A stretch of DNA of 64,000 bases from Davidsoniella eucalypti. Taxonomy: Eukaryota; Ascomycota; Sordariomycetes; Microascales; Ceratocystidaceae. Under the pieces are notes generated by a model. That model worked only from the letters and a program-made list of their open reading frames with translations, was not told the DNA's origin and did not search any database. Position 1 is the first letter of the stretch; the number at the start of each line of letters is the position of its first letter. The stretch lies in the NCBI GenBank assembly GCA_004009845.1, contig RMBW01000199.1, positions 1 to 64,000 of the forward strand, in the 5' to 3' direction. Below are positions 53,601 to 61,639 of this stretch, piece after piece. Made by a program: the position numbers and the translations under genes.

Positions 53601-55837
53601 TTGTGGTACAACAAGCAATGATATATTACTTACCAACTATAAGCTATTTTATTGCTAAGTGCATCAAGTCATAGCTTGCGTTTGCTATATCTAACATATA
53701 TAGCTACAGCAGGGTTGACATTCATATACTTACTGAGCTGGAGTCACTCAATGAATAGTCATACCTTACTTGCCGACAACACATTCATTTCTTTGATGTA
53801 CTTAATAGTCAACATTTGTACTATGTAGAGAACTATACTTCAGTGACTGATTATACAATCATTTCCCAATCGCCTAGCTTGCAGTTGTGACTCATTCATA
53901 ACTCTTTCTCTGTTAATTAGCCAATGTAATTTTCTCTCGATACTCAATAACACAACCCAGTATTTATTAACCATTTTCTAACAAACTATTGCTAGTATTT
54001 GGGGTCTACAATCTTTGATAGTTTACCATTTACTATATTCTTGCCCAATCTTTATGTCTTACCTTATTACATTTCCCTTGAAATGCAACATTCCGTTAGA
54101 ACTACAAAACTTACAGTAAGTCATTGATCATTCCTGATTTTACTACGAGTGTCCTTCTTACATGTTTATAGAGCATTTTCTCGACAAACTTGGTCTTTGC
54201 TCTTATGTTTTGCCGACCATCTCAACTTATTATAAATCGGGAATCATTTTGTGATCAATATATCCTGCAAATACCATAGAAAGTGATTACTATGTAGGTT
54301 TTAAAATACCAACTGTGCCAGTTGCGACTACTTCTCTTGTTGTTTTATCAATCATGTAAACTCTAAATCCCAAGCACCCAATGTCATGCTATTCTAATGG
54401 TATAAGTACCTAAAGTTGTTTGTAATTTGAAGTTCCATATTAGTCTTGTCATTCTACTTATGGCAAAAGAACATAATTCAAATATATAGTAATACTTATA
54501 TATACTGTCGTTTTTCTCTAGAATTCTTTTCATTTTATTTCCCTTTTCAATAGCACTCAATATCATCATATAGATAGATATAGCAAGTGGGTGTCTGTCC
54601 TGCCAATTGTGCTGTAATGCCCGGTAATATATTAAATCAGCTTGTTATATTACCTTGCTTGGCTCTCTATCCTTTTAAATTTAATTGACTCTATTTCTCT
54701 ATCGTACCTAGATACCTGCTTTGTATCGTAGAAATCCTAATGATATATAGTATACTATGAGTACGAATTACTTTATTTAATCAATATGTCTATGCATTTT
54801 GTGGAGAATTACCGTCAGTATGTTATTTTAAACCAAGTCTTCAATCTTATATTTAATTAGGATATTCTTCTACATCGCCTTGAGTGTTTATTGTGATAGT
54901 ACTTGACATATTTGGTAACATTTTCTACATCTTGCTGTATCTGACTAATACAAATTCTTGTACTTTACCCTTAATGCTTAATGAGTATGTAGACCTGCCC
55001 TTGGTGTACTTATAACTTGCCGTTTCTAGTGCGTTTGATCCAGTAAATTGATTGCAGTCCTATTTGTGTCCAAATACTAGCAGTTCTGCTGCGGTTCTTT
55101 TAAAGAACAGTTTATATATTATGTGCTGCTCAGTGAAAAAAAAATACTCAAAAAAGGCATTCTAGTTAGTTTCCTCCCTGAAGCTAGACGTCACGTTTAT
55201 GCTCGACATATTTGTAAAAAAACACCTCAAAGCTTCAACGAATTCTGAATACACATTACTACTTTACACAAAAGTATGAAATACTTCGTTAGTATTATTA
55301 ACTTTCTAATTCCCCCGTAGATCTAAACATTATAATCTATAATTATAAATATCACGAACACGTTCTTAGTGATATCGTCATAGCTCTATTGTTAAACAAG
55401 ATTAATAAATAAATAAAATTTATAACAAAATTGAATTATATTTTGCTCCCTATAAATTGAATAAAGGAATTTTCTAAAAGAATTTAAAATTTCAAAAGAT
55501 TATTTTGTGAAAATAATTGCAAGAAAAAAAAAACTTTAGAAAGTTATTTGTGGAAAAACCTCGAAAGTAAAAAAATTCTAATTTTTTTGATTCCTAAAAA
55601 AAGTTTTTTTTTAAAAGAAAAAACTTTAAAAACTTCAGAAAATTATTTGTTAAAAAAAATTGAAACTTAAAAAATTATTATTAGTAAGCAAAGTCATAGA
55701 TAAATTCCTATTTATTAATAGATTTTGGCCAATCACCGATCCGTTTAGATCTGAACCGTTTTGAAAATAGGGACAAGGGTGCCCAGACTGAAATGTATGC
55801 ACGTTTCCGCCCGCAACGCCGCCGAATAATACCTAGG
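50668..55837. repeat. Long AT-unit copy U5
   Basis: Duplicate of 30943-36596 without the family F solo LTR. Differences are mostly single-base or small indels. It ends at CCTAGG 55832-55837 and is followed directly by three shorter copies of its own right end. No gene is supported. Confidence 0.85.
51069..51246 (+). repeat. Solo LTR of element A2 in U5
   Basis: 178 bp with ATGAA at 51064-51068 and 51247-51251, same site as 31339-31516. Confidence 0.93.
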
Positions 55838-56349
55838 GATTTTCTAAAAGAATTTAAAATTTTCAAAAGATTATTTTGTGAAAATAATTGCAAGAAAAAA
55901 AAAACTTTAGAAAGTTATTTGTGGAAAAACCTCGAAAGTAAAAAATTCTAATTTTTTTGATTCCTAAAAAAAGTTTTTTTTTTAAAAGAAAAAACTTTAA
56001 AAACTTCAGAAAATTATTTGTTAAAAAAAATTTGAAACCAAAAAAATTGAAACTTAAATTTTTTTTTTTAGTAAGCAAAGTCATAGATAAATTCTTATTT
56101 ATTAATAGATTTTGGCCAATCACCGATCCGTTTAGATCTGAACCGTTTTGAAAATAGGGACAAGGGTGCCCAGACTGAAATGTATGCACGTTTCCGCCCG
56201 CAACGCCGCCGAATAATACCTAGGGACAAGGGTGCCCAGACTGAAATGTATGCACGTTTCCGCCCGCAACGCCGCCGAATAATACCTAGGGTGCCCAGAC
56301 TGAAATGTATGCACGTTTCCGCCCGCAACGCCGCCGAATAATACCTAGG
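55838..56349. repeat. Three nested right-end copies of the AT-unit
   Basis: Head-to-tail after U5: 55838-56224 (387 bp, starts GATTTTCTAAAAG), 56225-56290 (66 bp, starts GACAAGGGTGCCC), 56291-56349 (59 bp, starts GTGCCCAGACTG). All end at the same GCCGAATAATACCTAGG. Each begins with G, matching the G after the CCTAGG of the copy before. Confidence 0.9.
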
Positions 56350-56528
56350 TGGTAGTCCACAAAGTCTCCGTGATGTGATCGGGCGGCCAGCAGGCGGCCC
56401 AGTGTCTCCCTTGGGAGAGACAGTTCGAAGGGGGTCCTGAGGCTTGCAGAAAGTCCCAGGTCCTTGTAAGTTGTCGGGGCGGAGGATGTCCACCAGTCGG
56501 TGTACTCCTCCTGAAGCCGACTCCGAGC
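56350..56528 (-). pseudogene. C-terminal fragment of a second Tad1-like LINE
   Basis: On minus, GC-rich coding-like sequence with DLGLSASLRTPFELSLPRET, then LGRLLAARSHHGDFVDYH, typical of the region after RNase H in another Tad1-clade LINE. It joins LINE copy 3 within the YTDGS codons (ACCCGTC on plus at about 56530) and the AT-unit tip on the other side. Confidence 0.65.
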
Positions 56529-57326
56529 AGACCCGTCGGTATACAAACAATAGGCTTCTCCTAACCATAGATTTTCTAGGGTTGCCAGGTGGATTTCCTT
56601 TGCTTCTTCTTTTTTGACTTTTGGTATTTGTGTGGTGCTTGGGGAATTTTAGTATTCTTGTTCCGTACTTGAGGTTATTCCATTCCAAATCGATTTCAAC
56701 CGGTTTGATGCCTGCCTCTATTTCACAAGCTCTTTTCGGAGCCTGTTTGTAGGTGCCCAGCATCATGGAAATCGCCAAACTTTGTACTTTTTCAAGATGA
56801 TTCTTGCGGGAGATGGGTTTCATTTTTGTCCACCAGAGAGTCGAACCATATTCCATGATAGGCCTAATTACAGCTTGGTACAGATTTCTAGTTGCTTTCG
56901 AACTTAGGCCGCTATACTTTCGCGAAATCCGTTGAATTCCCATTAGGGTTCTGGTCGCTTTCAGGGCTCTGTCTTGGACATGCACGCTGTAATTCAGCTG
57001 ACAGTCTAGCCAGATTCCTAGCCATTTGATCTTCTCTGACGGGTGGATTGTCGTCCCTAGGACGTCTATGTGTTCGTTGCTTGCTGCTTTACTCCTTGTT
57101 AAATGCAGAAGCTCAGTCTTGGAACTCTCAAATTCGACGGAACTATCGTCGGCTTGCCTGGTGAGATCTTCAACGATAGCCTCTAGAGCTCTGCAATTTC
57201 TCGCAAAGCTTTTTGAAGCTACCGTAATCAGAATATCATCAATGTATGAGAGCTGAATGCCATGAACTTGGATGGATTTGGGGATATTTATGTGTATAAG
57301 TCTCGAATAAATCAAGAACAGAATAG
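56529..57326 (-). pseudogene. LINE copy 3, part of reverse transcriptase
   Basis: Matches 10145-10945, from SYIDDILI/LSYIDDILI and the thumb to YTDGS. It is cut on the right by the LTR at 57327 and on the left by the foreign LINE fragment. It has the same extra-base frameshift before RNase H as copy 1. Confidence 0.88.
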
Positions 57327-57504
57327 TGTCACGGGCTAAGGCCCAGTTGGTATTTGTCTAGGTATTTACCTAGTCAGATAAACGGCTATAAATAGGGACC
57401 TATTCCCGCCGTATTCCAACAGATATTAGCCTTTCTCCTTCATCGGTATCAATCGAAGTCCTTTCTACTAGATTGCTTGCCACTGCCTCACCTAGTTCGT
57501 GTCA
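57327..57504 (+). repeat. 5' LTR of element A2, copy 2
   Basis: 178 bp, TGTCACGGGC to GTGTCA, then primer site TTTTGATACCGAT. It is inserted in LINE copy 3; the preceding five bases are AATAG. Confidence 0.9.
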
Positions 57505-57716
57505 TTTTGATACCGATCTACAGCTTTTACTTATTACTTTACTATCCAGTGCAGCGTCCATACCTCACTTGACCCTTTTTATCTTTACTATCTAGTGCAG
57601 CGTCCATACCTCACTCAACCTTTTATCATATTTTCAGTGCAGCGTCCTCACCTCACTTGACACTTTATCCATAAATTAACGCGACGTTTCTTCCGCACTT
57701 ATCCAATTTCTGCACC

Positions 57717-59140
57717 ATGATGCACACTATCCTTCTCCATGTCTGGGAGATTGCCCTCGGCCTCTTTTACGGCCTCACCGATTCACTAGCCTTCCTTTTT
57801 AGGCCTATCATCTTTATCTTCCTAGCGGACTCTACGCTACGCCTCATCCAGGCCTTCAAAGCCAAGCACGTCCCCCCCCTTTCACTCGCAGAAACGCTGT
57901 GGACTCGCTCCGGCTGGTGCTACCTTTCCTCTTCAGCGCTCCTCCGAGCGTCCCGCCTAGCCAAACTACTTGCCCCTTCCCTGCTGGTCCCTTATCTTGT
58001 CCACGCTTCGCACTTCCACAGCCACCTTCACTGCATGACCTTCGCATCTGGCATCATTGGCCACATTGCACCCATGCCCACTAGGATCCGGTCCACCCGA
58101 AGCGCACAAATCCTCACAGTCCGCGCCCTGACCAACCCCACATACTAGGGTTGGCTCGGACACTATCGATGACAACATGGACTCTTCCTCCACCAGCCAG
58201 AGATAGGCCCCCAGCCTAGGCCCGCTCCCCTGCGCACCTCGATCTGCGGACGCCCCACGCGCCAAGGTCTACTCCACCGAGGCAACACGTACACTCGACT
58301 ATCTCACACAGGTCTACCAAGGCAAACTCCAAGCAGCCTCCAGGGACCGGTGGACTAGATCACCCTCAAGAAAGGCCGCTGGGCCTTCCAATTCCACGAG
58401 AACCTAAACATCGCGGAAATTCAGTTGATCGCCCTCCAAAACCTACTCAAGGAGAACGCCCCTGAACTCGGCCAACTGGACAAGCTCTATGAGCTCCTCA
58501 ACGACATTGCCACAGACATCACCTCCTTCCTCACACCAAAGAAACCTGTCCAGCCACCGGTTGTCAAGGATGAATACGACGAGGAAGAAGAACTAGCGGC
58601 TCTCGCTGAAACCCTAGAACGTCATGGCCTCAAACTAGCCGCCCCTACCCGTAACGCTCCTACCTCCGCTCAAACGCACGCACCCTCTACGACGCCCACA
58701 TCAACGCCCCTAGCTGGCGGCATTTACCATTCTCCCCAACCGCGAAGACTCCATCTCTCGCCGTAAGGACGTCCTAGACGCTGTGCGCAAATTCGACGGA
58801 TCGTTCGACTACACCACATGGAAGCACGAGCTCAACGAGAAATTCCTCGTCGACTTCCAGAGGTTTTCACTCGCCTAGGGACCAACTAGCTTACACCATG
58901 AACTCACTCTCTCCCGAGATCAGGGACCAAGTCCGCCCCAAGTACCTTCAGCACTTAGCGTCCCCTACCGGCTTCCAGCTATTTATCGCGTACCTAGACT
59001 CACGCTATGACGACCCAGACCGCGCCAGAACGGCCAACCGCCTACTGATGAAAATAAAGCAAGGACCTAGCGAGCCTTTCGAAACATTCACCAACCGCCT
59101 ATGCGCCCTCCGCGACAAAGCCCAAATTACAGACCATAAC
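57717..59140 (+). pseudogene. Gag of element A2 copy 2, many small indels
   Basis: Same start MMHTILLHVWEIALGLFYG. Between about 57790 and 58360 at least eight one-base differences, mostly in C or T runs, break the frame relative to the copy at 24121; for example the run CCCCACCCCC there is CCCCCCC here. A 113-codon frame at 58425-58766 is intact, another break follows, and 58898-59140 encodes SLSPEIRDQVRPKYLQ and YLDSRYDDPDRARTA of the capsid-like region. It ends at the C2 LTR. Confidence 0.82.
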
Positions 59141-59319
59141 TGTAAGGGTCTAAGGCCCATCAGTATTGGCCAAGTCATGCCTTGGCCCTACTTGACTTTG
59201 ACATAAATAGGGACCGATTCCCTCGTAGTTTAGTCTTAGTTTCTCTTTCTCCCTCATCGGTCTCAATTCAATTCATCTTTACGACCATTTTTCCTCGCAA
59301 ATCCTCGTATATCGTCTCA
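59141..59319 (+). repeat. 5' LTR of element C2
   Basis: 179 bp, TGTAAGGGTC to CGTCTCA, with ACATAAATAGGG. LTR site ATCGGTCTCAA at 59256-59266. Confidence 0.9.
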
Positions 59320-59332
59320 TTTTGAGACCGAT
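59320..59332 (+). promoter_or_regulatory. Primer binding site of C2
   Basis: TTTTGAGACCGAT, complementary over 11 nt to the LTR site at 59256-59266. Confidence 0.7.
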
Positions 59333-59351
59333 AACTCTTAAGTTTTTGTTG

Positions 59352-59607
59352 TCCAAGCCGTCTGCTTGCCCTCTTTTCTGTCCAAGCCGTCTGCTTGCCC
59401 TCTCTTCCGTCCAAGCCGTCCGCTTGCCCTCTCTGTTGTCCAAGCCGTCCGCTTGCCTCTCTTCCTGTCCAAGCCGCCCGCTTGCCACTTTTCCTGTCCA
59501 AGCCGTCCGCTTGCCCCTTTTCCTGTACAAGCCGACCGCTTGATTTCTCCCTTTGTCCAAGCCGTTTGCTTGCCTTTATTCGTCCTGTCCAAGCCGTTTG
59601 CTTGCCC
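59352..59607 (+). repeat. Leader tandem hairpin repeats of C2
   Basis: Nine units of 28-32 bp with core TCCAAGCCGTCCGCTTGCC. The four-base centre varies (CGTC, CGCC, CGAC, CGTT) while the CAAGC/GCTTG arms stay paired. Confidence 0.88.
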
Positions 59608-59663
59608 TATTGCACCTGCCTTATCCGTCCGCTCGCCCGCTTCTCGCACACGTCCAAGTCACC

Positions 59664-61571
59664 ATGTCTGGCTTGCTATTTCTGTTCTGGGGTCTCCTTG
59701 CTACCCTAACTCGCTGCGTCTACCACACCTGGCATAACCTTGCCCTAGCGCGTGTTTTCACCCTGAACCCCAACCAGGAACCGGCTGAGGGCTACATCTT
59801 GTCCGCCCTTGACCTACCTACGAAGCGCGCCTGGCGCAAACCCGGCTGGTGTTACCTCGCACTATTCAAGCGCAAGGAGCGCGCCCGTCTGGCCTCCCTC
59901 CTTGGCTTTTGCCCTTCCACACGCGACGTCCTCGCCCATAAGGAACACTTTCACGATAACTTGGGCCACCTCTCCTTCACCGGTGACTTTGTTGGCCACG
60001 TCGCCTGTGGTAACCGCGTAATCCGCGAAGCGCGTGCTCGTGCTCACGTGTCCTCACGTCTCCTCTCCTCCTGTTTCATCGGCATCCCACGCTCTCCCCC
60101 GCGTGATAAGGATGGTAACCCCGTGCACTCCTCCCGCGCTCCCCTAGTCGCTACAAGGGCCGCTGCATATGAAGCTGAGGAACTAATCTCGTACGAGACC
60201 ACTCACACCCGTGCCATCAGTCGCGCTGCCTCTGTTCGAAGCCTATCCCACTTTGCCCCTGGTGTAGATACCCATTCTCGTCGTCGCCCTTCTGTCAGCC
60301 AACACCCTTCCCCTGACTCTGACTTGGCCCGTCTGGCCGAAAGCATGGGAATGTCTGTCCGCCACGCGTCGCGTCCTCCATCCCGTGGCCGTCAGCCGAC
60401 GCGTTCTCCTGGCCCTGCCCATTCACGCGCTCCTCAGCCTGCCGACAATGCACTGCTCAATGAACTTAGGGAATTGAAGGACACTGTCTCGCTACTGTCC
60501 CAATTGGTCATAGGCAACCATACTGAACCTACTGCTCCCGCCATGCCTCCTGTCCCAACTACTGTCGTCACTACCCGAAGACGTTCGAGATCACGTAGCC
60601 GCGTCCGCCCATCTCAGCCTCACCTTATCGAATTTGGAGGCACTCACGCAGAGTATGAAAACTGGCGAACCCTAGCAGTCTTCAAGATGCGAATCGATGG
60701 CCGAGCTATAGGCGACGAGCTGGCCCGAACTGCTTACCTGTTCAGCCGACTGGGCACCGACACACGCGCCAAACTCAACGAATTCTTCGTCTCCATTAGC
60801 GAACAACCCGGCTCATACGACAAGCTGCTAGACAAACTCGACCTCATGTTCCGCAGCCGTGCCCGTAAGTCGCAAGCCCGCACTGCCTTCTTTGGTGCCC
60901 GCCAGGAGTCCCACGAATCATTCCTCGACTTCTTCAACCGTTTCGAAGGGTTAGCTCTGGCCGCAGGTATGCAAGACGACGACATGCTCATCGACCTCCT
61001 ACGTCGCGCCACACGGGAAGAGCTAGTGGTCAAAACCACCATCCTCTGGAGCCTGCCTACTTACAGGGAAGTCACTGAGAGCCTGCTCGACCATTTCAGC
61101 CGCCACCACGATTACTACGGTCCTTACACGAAGAAGACCTCGCGTCCTACCCACTACCGCGATAGCGACAACTGGAGAGCGCGTGCCGAGCCCCCTTCAC
61201 GTAACAACGCACCTCGTCAACCTCAGCAACCCCGCAATGATAGGCCACGTCCTAACCCTGCTGAACGCAATCGCATGTTTCGAGAAGGAGTCTGCTTCAT
61301 CTGCTCACAGCCCGGGCACATCGCCAACCAATGCCCCTCTCGCAGAACCTTACACGGACCCAAGACGAACAAGGTGCTGGTCAACGCAATCAACAGCGCT
61401 GTGAAGACGGCCATACGCGATGAAGTCCGCCCCGCGGTACGTGAAGAACTTGCGAAAACGGACCACCTGATGATGGATCGCCTGCTGCCCTCGTCCGAAA
61501 GCACCGCCGTGGTGGCCTCTACCAACACGCACCGCCCGGCCACTGATGAGGATGATTTGATGGATTTTTAG
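59664..61571 (+). CDS. Gag of element C2 (intact)
   Basis: 635 codons. Start chosen at ATG 59664 (MSGLLFLFWGLLATLTRC), after ACC, because it aligns with the C1 start; the longer frame from 59553 reads through leader repeats. Hydrophobic N-terminus (about 3-15), GWCYLALFKRKERARLASLL, HKEHFHDNLGHL, Ser/Arg/Pro linker, capsid-like region (LIEFGGTHAEYENWRTLAV) and one CCHC knuckle CFICSQPGHIANQC. Ends DDLMDF. Confidence 0.92.
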   Translation: MSGLLFLFWGLLATLTRCVYHTWHNLALARVFTLNPNQEPAEGYILSALDLPTKRAWRKPGWCYLALFKRKERARLASLLGFCPSTRDVLAHKEHFHDNLGHLSFTGDFVGHVACGNRVIREARARAHVSSRLLSSCFIGIPRSPPRDKDGNPVHSSRAPLVATRAAAYEAEELISYETTHTRAISRAASVRSLSHFAPGVDTHSRRRPSVSQHPSPDSDLARLAESMGMSVRHASRPPSRGRQPTRSPGPAHSRAPQPADNALLNELRELKDTVSLLSQLVIGNHTEPTAPAMPPVPTTVVTTRRRSRSRSRVRPSQPHLIEFGGTHAEYENWRTLAVFKMRIDGRAIGDELARTAYLFSRLGTDTRAKLNEFFVSISEQPGSYDKLLDKLDLMFRSRARKSQARTAFFGARQESHESFLDFFNRFEGLALAAGMQDDDMLIDLLRRATREELVVKTTILWSLPTYREVTESLLDHFSRHHDYYGPYTKKTSRPTHYRDSDNWRARAEPPSRNNAPRQPQQPRNDRPRPNPAERNRMFREGVCFICSQPGHIANQCPSRRTLHGPKTNKVLVNAINSAVKTAIRDEVRPAVREELAKTDHLMMDRLLPSSESTAVVASTNTHRPATDEDDLMDF

Positions 61572-61597
61572 GTGACCAGGACAAGTCGCGCCCTGGT
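61563..61597 (+). promoter_or_regulatory. Probable -1 frameshift signal, C2
   Basis: GATTTTTAG (61563-61571), three bases, stem ACCAGG (61575-61580) / CCTGGT (61592-61597), loop ACAAGTCGCGC. Transframe peptide GFLGDQDKSRP. Confidence 0.65.
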
Positions 61598-61639
61598 AAG
61601 GAGGATACGATGGAAGGCGAACAGATAGTTAGATTAGAG

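Larger units (their letters stand above)
57327..59140 (+). mobile_element. Ty3 element A2, copy 2, 5' part
   Basis: LTR, longer leader than copy 1 (an extra GTGCAGCGTCC repeat), damaged gag, then cut by element C2 at 59141. Its gag runs further than in copy 1, into the capsid-like region. Confidence 0.85.

Noticed and set aside
55838..56349. Helitron end (CTAG) at the AT-unit terminus
   Set aside because: No stable GC-rich hairpin just before CTAG, the next base is always G rather than the expected T, and no TC start or Rep protein is seen.
56095..57315. A 406-codon protein spanning AT-unit tip, LINE fragment and RT
   Set aside because: The frame is a chance read-through of three unrelated pieces; only the parts separately annotated are meaningful.
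59352..59607. Regular ~29-bp repeats resembling a CRISPR array
   Set aside because: There are no unique spacers, the units are contiguous, and they sit in the leader of a eukaryotic retrotransposon.
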